From contig NZ_JBLKNX010000008.1 of the NCBI RefSeq assembly GCF_051414055.1, positions 62,001 to 126,000 on the forward strand: a DNA stretch of 64,000 bases. Direction: 5' to 3'. Positions 34,288 to 43,034 of this stretch are shown here, in pieces. The DNA comes from Halosimplex halobium (GTDB taxonomy: Archaea > Halobacteriota > Halobacteria > Halobacteriales > Haloarculaceae). The notes beneath the pieces were generated by a model. It was not told where the DNA came from. It saw only the letters and a list, made by a program, of their open reading frames with translations, and ran no database searches. A program made the translations under genes and the position numbers. Position 1 is the stretch's first letter; every line of letters starts with the position of its first letter.

Positions 34288-35229
34288 ATGCGCGTCGCCT
34301 CCCTGCTGCCGTCGGCCACCGAGATCTGTTACGCCCTCGGGGCCGAACCCGTCGGCGTCTCCCACGAGTGCGACTGGCCGCCCGCGGCCGCCGAGTTGCC
34401 GACGCTGGACCGCTCGCGGGTCGACCCCGACCAGGACAGCGCCGCGATCAACGAACAGGTCGCACAGGCCGAACAGGAACACGGCGGCGTCTACGAGATC
34501 GACCTCGACACCCTCGCCGCGGTCGACCCCGACGTGGTGGTCACCCAGGGCGTCTGCGACGTGTGCGCCGTCGACACGCTGCTCGTCGAGGAGGCCATCG
34601 CCGAGGCCGGGGTCGACGCCGAGGTGCTCACGACCGACGTACACAGCCTCGCCGACCTCTATCACGATATCGAGCGCTTCGGCGACGTGTTCGACCGCGA
34701 GGACCGAGCGGCCGAGGTGGTCGCGGACCTGCGCGAGCGCGTCGACGCGGTCCGCGAGCGGACGGCTGGGATCGACCCCGACGACCGGCCGAGCGTCGCC
34801 GTCTTCGACTGGCTCGACCCCGTGATGGTCGCCGGCCACTGGATGCCGGAACTCGTCGACGCGGCGGGCGGCACGTACCCAATGGCCGAAACCGGCGACC
34901 GCTCGACCCCCCGGGAGTGGGCCAGCGTCCGCGAGGTCGACCCCGACGCCGTCGTCGCCGCGCCCTGCGGGTTCGGGCTCGACCAGACGCTCGACAGCGC
35001 CGACGAGCTGACCGACCGCCCGGGGTTCGCGGACCTGTCCGCCGCCGAGGCCGGCCGCGTCTACGCGATGGACGGCCACTACTTCGTCAACCGGCCCGGC
35101 CCCAGGCTGGTCGACACGCTCGAACACCTCGCCGGTCTGCTCCACCCCGACCGGTTCGACGCCCCGCCCGCGGACGTGGCGCGCGAACTCCCAGTCGACG
35201 CGGCGAAACGAGAGGAACCGACGGCGTAG
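34288..35229 (+). CDS. Periplasmic-binding-fold protein, cobalamin-binding (BtuF-like), no signal peptide
   Basis: 313 residues with the class III binding-protein fold: MRVASLLPSATEICYALGAEPVGVSHECDWP at the start, PDVVVTQGVCDVC near 90, and VYAMDGHYFVNRPGPRLVDTLEHLAGLLHP near the end. The sequence resembles BtuF-type cobalamin-binding proteins. There is no signal peptide or lipobox, so it appears to work in the cytoplasm, or it is not a transporter subunit. No permease or ATPase lies nearby. Cobalamin is the usual database label for this family; the ligand is not proven. Confidence 0.72.
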   Translation: MRVASLLPSATEICYALGAEPVGVSHECDWPPAAAELPTLDRSRVDPDQDSAAINEQVAQAEQEHGGVYEIDLDTLAAVDPDVVVTQGVCDVCAVDTLLVEEAIAEAGVDAEVLTTDVHSLADLYHDIERFGDVFDREDRAAEVVADLRERVDAVRERTAGIDPDDRPSVAVFDWLDPVMVAGHWMPELVDAAGGTYPMAETGDRSTPREWASVREVDPDAVVAAPCGFGLDQTLDSADELTDRPGFADLSAAEAGRVYAMDGHYFVNRPGPRLVDTLEHLAGLLHPDRFDAPPADVARELPVDAAKREEPTA

Positions 35230-35292
35230 GCGTCGCCGAAGGCCGCGGAGTTACGGAGCGCGGGACCCGCGCCGGGTTCGCCGGCCGGCGAC

Positions 35293-35799
35293 TCAGCCCA
35301 GCGACACGGAGCTGACGGACTGGGAGCGTTCGGCGTCCCAGAACTCCAGCCGTTCGGCGGTCCACTCGACGGGGTCGAAGGGGGTGTCCCGGAGGCCCGC
35401 CGCCCGCTCGACGGAGCCGCCCCGGGCGACCGTGACGTGGGGGACGTAGTCGTCGCCCTCCACGTCGTCGACGGGGTCGAAGCGCTCGCAGAGCCGCCGG
35501 TGCAGGTCGACGAGGCCGGGGCTCTCGACGGCGAGGTAGACGACGGGGCCCTCGCCGCGGGGCACGTCGGTGAAGACGTCGACGCCGGTGACCCGCACCT
35601 CGAAGGGCGGTTCGCCGCGGAGGGTTTCGCGGGCGCGGGCCTCGAGCTCGTGGTAGCGAGCGGCGTCGCCGCGGCCGAGGCGCTTGGCGACGAGGGTGTG
35701 CTCGCCGCGCTGGCGGAGGTCGGCGGTCCCGAGACGGGTCCCCAGGTCGCGGGCGAGCGCGGCGACCGTCCCGGGCACGGGGACGTTCAGGCTGTACAC
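35293..35799 (-). CDS. 2'-5' RNA ligase/cyclic phosphodiesterase family protein
   Basis: 168 residues of the 2H phosphoesterase fold. The second catalytic motif is clear: PHVTVARG near 145 (HxT). The first appears as EHTLVAKR near 34, which deviates from strict HxT spacing but is how I recall haloarchaeal members. MYSLNVPVPGTVAALARDL at the start is typical. Members hydrolyse or ligate 2',3'- or 2',5'-phosphate RNA ends; the real substrate is unknown. The gene overlaps nothing and converges with the BtuF-like gene. Confidence 0.75.
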   Translation of the reverse strand: MYSLNVPVPGTVAALARDLGTRLGTADLRQRGEHTLVAKRLGRGDAARYHELEARARETLRGEPPFEVRVTGVDVFTDVPRGEGPVVYLAVESPGLVDLHRRLCERFDPVDDVEGDDYVPHVTVARGGSVERAAGLRDTPFDPVEWTAERLEFWDAERSQSVSSVSLG

Positions 35800-35832
35800 G
35801 CCTCTCCGGAGGGACCAGCCGCCGAAAAGGCC

Positions 35833-35889
35833 GTCGCTCGCGGACGGCGATACCGGGTCGCTCGCGGACGGCGATACCGGGTCGCTCGC
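35833..35889. repeat. 24-bp tandem repeat
   Basis: Two exact copies of a 24-bp unit starting GTCGCTCGCGGACGGCGATA (35833-35856 and 35857-35880) and the first nine bases of a third copy (35881-35889). It lies between two minus-strand genes. No function is evident; it looks like a slippage product. Confidence 0.8.
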
Positions 35890-35916
35890 ATCGTCGCTCG
35901 CGGGTCGCGGCTCCGC

Positions 35917-36099
35917 TCAGATCCGGTCGAGCAGCCAGAGGACGATCAGCGCGGCGATGACGAGCCCGAGCACCGGTTGCAGCGCGCCCAGCAGCAGGTC
36001 CGTGAGGGCGCCGAGGACCTCCAGCGCGAGCCAGACGACGACGAGGACGAGCACCACTTTCAGCAGCGTCTCGACCTCGATATCGGCCCGTGTGTCCAT
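35917..36099 (-). CDS. Small membrane protein
   Basis: 60 residues: MDTRADIEVETLLKVVLVLVVVWLALEVLGALTDLLLGALQPVLGLVIAALIVLWLLDRI. One long or two short hydrophobic helices follow an acidic 12-residue start. It resembles the DUF7554-like tiny haloarchaeal membrane proteins in plan only. Function unknown. It is divergent from the membrane winged-helix gene at 36207. Confidence 0.62.
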   Translation of the reverse strand: MDTRADIEVETLLKVVLVLVVVWLALEVLGALTDLLLGALQPVLGLVIAALIVLWLLDRI

Positions 36100-36206
36100 G
36101 AGCGTCCGGTGGCGAGCGACCGGCAAGTGCCTTCGGGAACGTGTCGCTCGAACCGGACTCGCGGGCGACCACGAAAGACTTTCCGCGGTTCGCGCCGACG
36201 CGGGTG

Positions 36207-37313
36207 ATGATGAGAGACGCGTCGCGGGGGGCCGTGGTGTCGGTCGCCGTCGCGCTGCTGTGTCTGTCGGCCGTCGGGCCCGCGCTCGGGGGCGCGAGCG
36301 GGCCGTCGGTCGAGCCGGACCGCGGAGCCGCTGCGTTCGGGGGCGGCGCGGCGTCACAGGTCGCGCCGCCGCCGGCCTTCCAGTCGGCGGTCGACCCCGA
36401 CGTAGTGGTGTTGCGCGCCGACGTACTGGAGAACGGCACCGCCGAGTGGACCGTCGAGTTCCGCGTGCGACTGGACGACGCGAACACGACCGAGGCCTTC
36501 GAGTCGGTGCAGGCGGACGTGCGCGAGACCCCGTCGTCGTTCACGGACCAGTTCGCCACGGGCATGCGCCGGACGGTCGCCAGCGCGGAGAACCGGACCG
36601 GCCGCGAGATGGCGCTGGAGGGCGTCACCGTCACCGCGAGCAAGGAGCAACTCCCCCAGGAGTACGGGGCCCTCACGTACCGGTTCACGTGGACGGCCTT
36701 CGCGGCGACTGACGGCGACCGGCTGCGGATCGGCGACTCGCTGTCCGGGTTCTTCCTCGACGGCGAGTCCTCGCTGGTCCTGTCGTGGCCGGCCGACTAC
36801 GAGCCCAGGTCGGTGGCGCCCGACCCCGACGGGACCGGTAACGGGTCGGCCACCTGGCGCGGGCCGGCGGAGTTCGGCCCGAACGAGCCGCGGGTGGTCG
36901 TCGCGCCCGCGGGCGGCGGCCTCCCGACCGCGGCGCTGGCGGCCGGGCTGGTCGTCCTGCTGGTCGCCGCGGCCGCGGGCGCCGGGTGGCTCTACCGTTC
37001 GCGGGCCGGGGACGACGCGGCCGCGGACGCGGGCGGCGCGGCCGGCGGAACCGGCGCCGCGGGGTCGACCGCGGCGGACGACGGTGGCCCCGACGAACCG
37101 CCGGAGGAACTGCTGAGCAACGAGGAGCGGGTCGTCCGCCTCCTCGAAGAGAACGGCGGCCGGATCAAACAGCAGCGGATCGCCGGGGAGTTCGACTGGA
37201 CCGACGCCAAGACCAGCCAGGTCGTCGGCAACCTCCGCGAGGAAGACGCCGTCGAGACGTTCCGCATCGGCCGCGAGAACGTCGTCGCCCTGCCCGAAGA
37301 GAGCGATTTATAG
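36207..37313 (+). CDS. Membrane-anchored protein with extracellular domain and cytoplasmic winged helix
   Basis: 368 residues. A signal sequence (AVVSVAVALLCLSAVGPALGG) is followed by an outer beta-rich domain (about 60-240; VVVLRADVLENGTAEWTVEFRVRLDD) and one membrane helix (about 245-270). A Gly/Ala/Asp linker then leads to a winged-helix domain (SNEERVVRLLEENGGRIKQQRIAGEFDWTDAKTSQVVGNLREEDAVETFRIGRENVVALPE). The plan matches haloarchaeal DUF7345/DUF7343 proteins (names from memory). It could pass an outside signal directly to DNA. ATG 36207 or 36210 could be the start. Confidence 0.75.
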   Translation: MMRDASRGAVVSVAVALLCLSAVGPALGGASGPSVEPDRGAAAFGGGAASQVAPPPAFQSAVDPDVVVLRADVLENGTAEWTVEFRVRLDDANTTEAFESVQADVRETPSSFTDQFATGMRRTVASAENRTGREMALEGVTVTASKEQLPQEYGALTYRFTWTAFAATDGDRLRIGDSLSGFFLDGESSLVLSWPADYEPRSVAPDPDGTGNGSATWRGPAEFGPNEPRVVVAPAGGGLPTAALAAGLVVLLVAAAAGAGWLYRSRAGDDAAADAGGAAGGTGAAGSTAADDGGPDEPPEELLSNEERVVRLLEENGGRIKQQRIAGEFDWTDAKTSQVVGNLREEDAVETFRIGRENVVALPEESDL

Positions 37314-37466
37314 ATTTCGACCCTTCAGCGCCCCTCGGTCGCGGTAGGCCGAGGAATCGAGGAACGGCGACGGGACGGTCGCCGGTCGAAAACCGGCTTA
37401 ATCGGGATTGATCCGGGTTCGGAGTTGTGGGTTTATATGGAGCGCGGGGGCCAAGGAGGGAGTGAG

Positions 37467-38639
37467 ATGGGCGAAACGTCAGCCGTGGTCGCGGCGGTGG
37501 TCGTGGCGGTCGCGGCGGTCGGCGCGGTGCCGGTCGCCGCGCTGACCGGCCCCGCCGGTCCGGCACAGGTGACCGGGACGGACGGCACCGCGTCGAACGA
37601 GAGCACGAACGAGTTGCTGGCACCGGGCGAGCGGTTCGCGGGCGTCGTCGGCGTCCAGCAGGCCGACGTGGCGGGCGAGATCGAGGCGCGGGCGTTCGGC
37701 CAGCGGGTGGCCGCCGCCGCCTCGAACCGCTCGGCGGCCGGCGTGGTCGCCGGCGAGGTCGCGGAGCTGGAGGACCGCCTCGCCGAGCTCGACGCCGAGG
37801 TCGCCGAACTGGAGCGGGCCCACGAGAACGGGACCGTGAGCGAGGGCGCGTACCGCGCTCGCCTCGCGGCGCTGCACGCGAAACAGCGCGCGGTCGAGCG
37901 CCGCCTGAACCAGACCGCCGCCGTGGCCGGCGGACTCCCCGAGGCCGCGCTCGAAGCCAGGGGCGTCAACGTGACCGCGATCCGGACGCTCCAGTCGCGG
38001 GCCGGCGAACTCACCGGCCCCGAGGTCGCCGAGATCGCCCGCAGCATCGCCGGGAAGGGCGCCGGCAAGGGCGTCGGCGGCCCGCCCGCGTTCGTCGAGA
38101 ATCGGACCGGCCCGCCGGGCGACCGGGGAAACGGCCCGCCTGACGGCGCCGGCCCCGGTGGCGAAACCGGGCCGCCCGCGGACGCCGGGGCGGGCGACGC
38201 GGCCGGACCGTCGGCGGGGTCCGGACCCGGCGCCGGTAACGAGACAGGTCCACCGCAGAACGCCGGCGCCGGTTCGGGGAACGAGACCGGGCCGGCGGGC
38301 GGCGGGCAGGGATCGCCCGGGAACGCGAACGCGAGCGACGGATCCGACCGACCCGGTGACGGCGATGCCGGCGGCGCCGGCACCGGAAACGGAACCGGGG
38401 ACGGTCCCGGTGGCGGCGACGCCGGTACCGGCGACAACCATGCCGACGGCAACGACAGCGACAACGGCGCCAGCGACGGCGACGGTCCTGCCGACGACAG
38501 CGGTGCCGACGGTAGCGGCGACAGTGACGACGGTTCGGACGGCAGCGATGGCGCCGGTAGTAGCGGTGACGACGGTGCCGGCGGCGACGCGGACGAGGGG
38601 ACGATCCGCTCGGTCGCCGGTCCGTCGGGTCAGCGGTGA
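37467..38639 (+). CDS. Secreted/surface protein with coiled coil and Gly/Asp-rich tail (DUF7096-like)
   Basis: 390 residues. An N-terminal signal helix is followed by a helical region (about 60-200) with the coiled coil VAGEVAELEDRLAELDAEVAELERAHENG and LHAKQRAVERRLNQT. From about residue 205 the chain is a low-complexity tail rich in Gly, Asp, Pro, Asn and Thr (GNGTGDGPGGGDAG), likely an extended, glycosylated stalk. No C-terminal membrane helix is seen. ATG 37467 is supported by a GGAGG site 8-12 bases upstream. The gene follows the membrane winged-helix gene by 153 bases, a pairing that suggests linked function. Confidence 0.68.
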   Translation: MGETSAVVAAVVVAVAAVGAVPVAALTGPAGPAQVTGTDGTASNESTNELLAPGERFAGVVGVQQADVAGEIEARAFGQRVAAAASNRSAAGVVAGEVAELEDRLAELDAEVAELERAHENGTVSEGAYRARLAALHAKQRAVERRLNQTAAVAGGLPEAALEARGVNVTAIRTLQSRAGELTGPEVAEIARSIAGKGAGKGVGGPPAFVENRTGPPGDRGNGPPDGAGPGGETGPPADAGAGDAAGPSAGSGPGAGNETGPPQNAGAGSGNETGPAGGGQGSPGNANASDGSDRPGDGDAGGAGTGNGTGDGPGGGDAGTGDNHADGNDSDNGASDGDGPADDSGADGSGDSDDGSDGSDGAGSSGDDGAGGDADEGTIRSVAGPSGQR

Positions 38640-38998
38640 CCGGCCGACGGTCGCCGAAGCGGACCCGGTCTCGCGGGGGCGTGTCACCCCCTAACAGAGC
38701 GTAGCGAGGCGCTCGGCGGGGTTCGCAACCTTTTAGTAGCGACTCGGTGGTAGTAGCGGGTACATGGCTTCGACCCGCGCTCCCGGCGTGCAGACGGCGG
38801 CGAGCCGCGGGTCCGCCGACCGACTTTTCGCGCGTCGGACGGCGGCGCTGGCAGGCGTCGACGCCCGACGACCGCGGCGACGACGACCGGGCCGTTAGGC
38901 CCGCAACTACTCCTTCCCTCGTCGCCACGTTTCGTTTCCGAACGCCGCCACCGTCGGGTTCCGGGCGGACATCTCACCCGACAGTCACCACACAACAC
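38640..38998 (+). other. argG leader region (359 bases without a firm gene)
   Basis: A CTTTTAGTAG element at 38732-38741 may be the argG promoter; transcription from it would give a leader of over 200 bases. Within it, a 44-codon frame starts at ATG 38764 and ends at TAG 38896. Its product is Arg-rich (17 of 44 residues, including DARRPRRRRPGR at the end), and the stop lies in the loop of the hairpin CGGGCC-GTTA-GGCCCG. A leader peptide is possible but unproven. No other feature is seen. Confidence 0.35.
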
Positions 38999-40249
38999 AT
39001 GCCATCCGACCCATCCGGCACCGTCGCGCTCGCCTTCTCCGGCGGGCTCGACACGACAGTCTGCGTCCCGCTCATCAAGGAAGAGTACGGCTACGACGAC
39101 GTCATCGGCGTCACCGTCGACGTCGGCCAGCCCGAAAAGGAGTTCGACGAGGCCCGCGAGACCGCCGAGGAACTCGGCCTCGACCACTACGTCGTCGACG
39201 CCAAACAGGAGTTCGCCGAGCTGTGCCTGCAGTCCGTCAAGGCCAACGGCTCCTACCAGGGCTACCCCCTCGGAACGGCGCTCGCGCGCCCGGTCATCGC
39301 CAACGCCATCCTCGAAGTCGCCGAGGAGCAGGGCTGTAGCGCGCTGGCCCACGGCTGCACGGGGAAGGGCAACGACCAGCTGCGCTTCGAGGCCGTCTGG
39401 CGCGCCTCGGACCTGGACGTGCTCGCGCCGGTGCGCGAACTCGGCCTCACCCGCGAGTGGGAGAGCGAGTACGCCGCCGAGAAGGGCCTGCCCGTCGAGG
39501 GCGGCGACGGCGGCCGCTGGAGCATCGACACGAACCTCTGGAGCCGCTCGGTCGAGGGCTCCGAGCTCGAGGACCCGGCCCACGTCCCCGGCGAGGAGAT
39601 CTACGACTGGACGCAGGCGCCAGGCAACGCCGAACCGGAGACGGTCGAGGTCGAGTTCGAACAGGGCGCGGTCGTCGCCGTCGACGGCCAGGACCAGGAC
39701 GCCGTCTCGCTCATCGAGGACCTCAACGAGCGCGCCGGGGCCCACGGCGTCGGCCGCTCGGACATCATGGAGGACCGCATGCTCGGGCTCAAGGTGCGCG
39801 AGAACTACGAGCACCCCGCGGCGACGGTGCTGCTGACGGCCCACGAGGCGCTCGAATCGCTCGTCCTCACCCAGGAGGAGCGCTCGTTCAAACAGCAGGT
39901 CGACCAGCGCTGGGCCCAGAAGGGCTACGAGGGGCTGGTCGACGCGCCGCTGACGAAGGCACTCGAATCGTTCATCGAGCAGACCCAGACGAAAGTGACG
40001 GGGACCGTCACCGTCAAACTCGACGGCGGCCAGGCCCGCGCGGTCGGCCGCGACAGCGAGTACGCAGTCTACAGCGAGTCGGCGGCCTCGTTCAACGAGG
40101 AGGCGGTCACCGACGACATCGAACAGAACGACGCGACGGGCGTCGCGAAGTACCACGGCTTCCAGTCGCGCCTCGCGAATCGCGTCGCCGAGAACGTCGC
40201 GGCGAAGCAGGCGGAGGCGGCGACCGACGGCGGTCAGGACGAGGAGTAA
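38999..40249 (+). CDS. argG: Argininosuccinate synthase
   Basis: 416 residues. The ATP pyrophosphatase P-loop is LAFSGGLDTTVCVP (SGGLDT at 14-19). Further family blocks are HGCTGKGNDQLRFE near 119 and RSDIMEDRMLGLKVRENYEHPAATVL near 255. It joins citrulline and aspartate using ATP in the seventh step of arginine synthesis. The usual length and motifs show an intact enzyme. The argH start follows one base after its stop codon, so the two are coupled. The C-terminus is a short acidic tail. Confidence 0.95.
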   Translation: MPSDPSGTVALAFSGGLDTTVCVPLIKEEYGYDDVIGVTVDVGQPEKEFDEARETAEELGLDHYVVDAKQEFAELCLQSVKANGSYQGYPLGTALARPVIANAILEVAEEQGCSALAHGCTGKGNDQLRFEAVWRASDLDVLAPVRELGLTREWESEYAAEKGLPVEGGDGGRWSIDTNLWSRSVEGSELEDPAHVPGEEIYDWTQAPGNAEPETVEVEFEQGAVVAVDGQDQDAVSLIEDLNERAGAHGVGRSDIMEDRMLGLKVRENYEHPAATVLLTAHEALESLVLTQEERSFKQQVDQRWAQKGYEGLVDAPLTKALESFIEQTQTKVTGTVTVKLDGGQARAVGRDSEYAVYSESAASFNEEAVTDDIEQNDATGVAKYHGFQSRLANRVAENVAAKQAEAATDGGQDEE

Positions 40250-40250
40250 G

Positions 40251-41753
40251 ATGACCGACGGCGAGGACACACCCGGGGCGGGCGAGGGCGGCGAAAGCGG
40301 CGGGACCGCGGTCCGCCGCGACCGCTTTTCGGGCGGTCCCGCGCGCGGGTTCATGTCCTCGCTGGCCGCCGACCAGCGGATCTTCGCGGCCGACCTGCAG
40401 GTCGACCGCGCCCACACGGTGATGCTGGCCGAGCAGGGCATCGTCGACGACGAGGACGCGGCCGCGATTCTCGACGCCCTCGACGACGTGGCGGCGGCGG
40501 GCCACGGCGAGCTGCCCGACGCCGAGGACGTGCACGAGGCCATCGAGACGGCGGTCATCCAGCGGGTCGGTCCCGAGGGCGGGCGGATGCACACCGCGCG
40601 CTCGCGCAACGACGAGGTGGCGACCTGCATCCGGTATCGCCTCCGTGCCGACCTCTTCGAGGCGCTGGAGACGGTCGTGGGCGCGCGCGAGCAGTTGCTC
40701 GACGCGGCCGCCGACCACACCGAGACGCTGCTACCTGGGTTCACACACCTCCAGTACGCCCAGCCCGTGACCGTGGCCCACTGGATCCTGTCCTACGAGG
40801 GGCCGCTGGCGCGGGACACCGAGCGCCTGCTCGCGGCATTCGATACCACCAACCAGTCGCCGCTGGGTGCGGCCGCCTTCGCCGGGACGCCCTTCGAGGT
40901 GGACCGGGAGCGTACCGCCGACCTGCTGGGTTTCGACGGCACCGTGGCGAACTCGATGGACGCCACGTCCTCGCGGGACTTCCTCGTCGAGACGACGAGC
41001 GCGTTGACGACGCTGGCGACGACGCTGTCGGGACTCGCGGAGGATCTCGTCGTCTACAGCGGCCGCGACTATCTGGAGATCAGCGACGACTACGCCTCCA
41101 CGTCGTCGATCATGCCCCAGAAGAAGAACCCGGACACGCTGGAGATCGTCCGCGCCACGGCCGGCGAGGCGGGGGGCGCGCTCCAGCGGTTGCTGACGAC
41201 GCTGAAGGGGCTGCCCCGCTCGTACAACATCGACCTGCAGGAGGCGACGCCGCCGGCCTGGACCGCCGTCGATTCGGTGCCGCCCGCGCTGGAGGTCGCG
41301 ACCGGCGCGCTGACGACGGCGGAGTGGCACGACGAGGTGCTCGAAGCGGAGGCCGCGGCCGGGTTCTCGACGGCGACCGGCGTCGCGGACCGGCTGGCGA
41401 TGGCGGGCGTCCCCTTCCGGACGGCCCACGAGGTCGTCGCGACGGTCGCGGAGGACCTCGATCCCGGCCAGGACGCGCCCGACATCGCCGACCTGGAGGC
41501 GGCCGCCGAGGAGATTCTCGGCGAACCCCTCACGGCGTACGTCGACCGGGAGACGCTGGAGGCGACGCTCGACCCCGTCGAGAGCGTCGCGATGCGCGAC
41601 TCGCCGGGCGGTCCCGCCCCCGAGGCGGTGGCCTCCCAGATCGACGACGCCCGCGAGCGCCTGGCGGCCGACGAGGACGCGCTGGCCGACCGGCGCGCGG
41701 CCGTGACCGACGCGCTGGCCGACCTCGAAGCGGAGGTGGCCGACTATGCGTGA
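40251..41753 (+). CDS. argH: Argininosuccinate lyase
   Basis: 500 residues of the fumarase/aspartase superfamily. The three conserved regions are present: MHTARSRNDEVAT near 104, LLPGFTHLQYAQPVTVAHW near 160, and the signature SSIMPQKKNPDTLE at about 284-297 with the catalytic Ser loop. It splits argininosuccinate into arginine and fumarate. An acidic/Gly-rich N-terminal extension of about 20 residues precedes the core. About 200 bases separate it from argW; that gap holds the next promoter, and I see no gene in it. Confidence 0.95.
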   Translation: MTDGEDTPGAGEGGESGGTAVRRDRFSGGPARGFMSSLAADQRIFAADLQVDRAHTVMLAEQGIVDDEDAAAILDALDDVAAAGHGELPDAEDVHEAIETAVIQRVGPEGGRMHTARSRNDEVATCIRYRLRADLFEALETVVGAREQLLDAAADHTETLLPGFTHLQYAQPVTVAHWILSYEGPLARDTERLLAAFDTTNQSPLGAAAFAGTPFEVDRERTADLLGFDGTVANSMDATSSRDFLVETTSALTTLATTLSGLAEDLVVYSGRDYLEISDDYASTSSIMPQKKNPDTLEIVRATAGEAGGALQRLLTTLKGLPRSYNIDLQEATPPAWTAVDSVPPALEVATGALTTAEWHDEVLEAEAAAGFSTATGVADRLAMAGVPFRTAHEVVATVAEDLDPGQDAPDIADLEAAAEEILGEPLTAYVDRETLEATLDPVESVAMRDSPGGPAPEAVASQIDDARERLAADEDALADRRAAVTDALADLEAEVADYA

Positions 41754-41921
41754 CCGGCGCCGCCACAGCGTCCCGCACTACCGACCGCAGCCGCTCCCAC
41801 GACCCCCGCGAGGGGAACTACCACCAAACTGATACAGTGAACGGACTGTCCACGAAATCGGGCCTGCAACGCGCTTAGCGTCGCGTACGCGTAACTATTT
41901 TTGTCTGATAGGTTCGAAGCG

Positions 41922-41929
41922 TTTAAGTA
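41922..41929 (+). promoter_or_regulatory. TATA-like promoter element of the argW operon
   Basis: TTTAAGTA 26-33 bases before ATG 41955, identical in sequence and nearly in position to the siroheme reductase promoter. It indicates that argW-argF form a transcription unit separate from argGH. An A+T-rich patch (AACTATTTTTGTCTGATAGG) lies just upstream. Confidence 0.55.
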
Positions 41930-41954
41930 GATAGCAGGGTGAGTAGGGGGTACG

Positions 41955-42119
41955 ATGGCAGAATGCGTCGAGTGCGGAGCGGAAGTGACTCTGCACGACG
42001 GCATCGAGATAGGAGAGATCGTCGACTGTGGCACCTGCGGCGCCGAGCTCGAAGTCGTCGACACCGAACCTCCAGTCCTCGAGACGGCCCCCGAGCTCGA
42101 AGAGGACTGGGGTGAGTGA
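41955..42119 (+). CDS. argW: LysW-type amino-group carrier protein (ArgW)
   Basis: 54-residue acidic protein. The N-terminal zinc-ribbon part has ECVECGAEV and DCGTCGAEL (four Cys). The C-terminus is EDWGE, the exact LysW ending, whose last Glu accepts the substrate amino group. In this pathway glutamate is linked to this Glu and stays attached through the phosphorylation, reduction and transamination steps. Its stop overlaps the argX start by four bases (GTGA). In a cluster with argC, argB, argD, argE, argF, argG and argH it serves arginine rather than lysine synthesis. Confidence 0.9.
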   Translation: MAECVECGAEVTLHDGIEIGEIVDCGTCGAELEVVDTEPPVLETAPELEEDWGE

Positions 42120-43024
42120 GAGTGAAGGTCGGCATCCTCTACTCCCGGATCCGCCGGGACGAGAAGCTCCTGCTCAACGAGTTGCGTGAGCGCGACCACG
42201 AGGTCGTCAAGGTCGACGTGCGCAAGCAGCGCTTCGGGCTCTCGGAGCCCCCGGAGGACATGCGGGGCGTCGACGTGCTCGTCGACCGCTGTCTGGCGAC
42301 GAGCCGCTCGCTGTACGCCACGGAGTTCGCCGACGCCTACGACATTCCGGTGGTCAACAGCGCCGAGACCGCGGAGGTCTGCGCGAACAAGGTGAAAAAC
42401 AGCCTCGCGCTGGAGAAGGCGGGCGTTCCCACGCCGGCGACCGACGTGGCGTTCACGAAAGACGCCGCCCTCGAAAGTATCGAGGCGTTTGGCTATCCGT
42501 GCGTCCTCAAGCCGGTCATCGGCTCGTGGGGCCGCCTGATGGCGAAGATCGACTCGCGGTCCGCCGCGGAGGCGATCCTCGAACACAAGGAGACCCTGGG
42601 CCACTACGAGCACAAGGTCTTCTACGTCCAGGAGTTCGTCGACAAGCCGGGCCGGGACATCCGCGTCGTCGCGGTCGACGGCGAGCCGGTCGCCGGCATG
42701 GTCCGCTCGTCGGACCACTGGCTGACCAACGCCGCCAAGGGTGCCGAGACTTCCGAGATCGAGATCACCGACGAGATGGAACAGCTCGTGCGCAAGGCCA
42801 GCGACGCCGTCGGCGGCGGCCTGCTGGGGATCGACCTCATGGAGACCGGCGTCGACGAGGACGGTGACCCCTCGGGATACACCGTCCACGAGGTCAACCA
42901 CACGGTCGAGTTCAAGGCGCTGAACGAGGTCACCGACGTGGACGTGCCGGCGACGGTCGTCGACTGGCTGGAGACCACCGCCGGGGCCGGCGAGGACGAA
43001 GAGGCCGCGGAGGCGGCGACGTGA
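42116..43024 (+). CDS. argX: Glutamate--LysW ligase (ArgX, RimK/LysX family)
   Basis: 302-residue ATP-grasp ligase. It begins RVKVGILYSRIRRDEKLL and has the LysX/ArgX blocks NSAETAEVCANKVKNSLALEKAGVPTP near 82, PVIGSWGRLMAKI near 131, YVQEFVDKPGRDIRVVAVDGEPV near 168, and the C-terminal YTVHEVNHTVEFKALNEVTDV with metal-binding Glu/Asn. It attaches glutamate through its amino group to the terminal Glu of ArgW. This takes the place of ArgA acetylation. GTG 42116 overlaps the argW stop; GTG 42122 is a close alternative. Confidence 0.9.
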   Translation: MRVKVGILYSRIRRDEKLLLNELRERDHEVVKVDVRKQRFGLSEPPEDMRGVDVLVDRCLATSRSLYATEFADAYDIPVVNSAETAEVCANKVKNSLALEKAGVPTPATDVAFTKDAALESIEAFGYPCVLKPVIGSWGRLMAKIDSRSAAEAILEHKETLGHYEHKVFYVQEFVDKPGRDIRVVAVDGEPVAGMVRSSDHWLTNAAKGAETSEIEITDEMEQLVRKASDAVGGGLLGIDLMETGVDEDGDPSGYTVHEVNHTVEFKALNEVTDVDVPATVVDWLETTAGAGEDEEAAEAAT

Positions 43025-43034
43025 GGTCCGAGGC

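Noticed and set aside
35917..36357. Longer start for the small membrane protein
   Set aside because: Codons before ATG 36099 give a Pro/Arg/Thr-rich stretch antisense to the next gene's 5' end.
38684..40744. 686-codon open frame on the minus strand
   Set aside because: Shadow of argG and argH. High third-position G+C keeps antisense frames open throughout this DNA.
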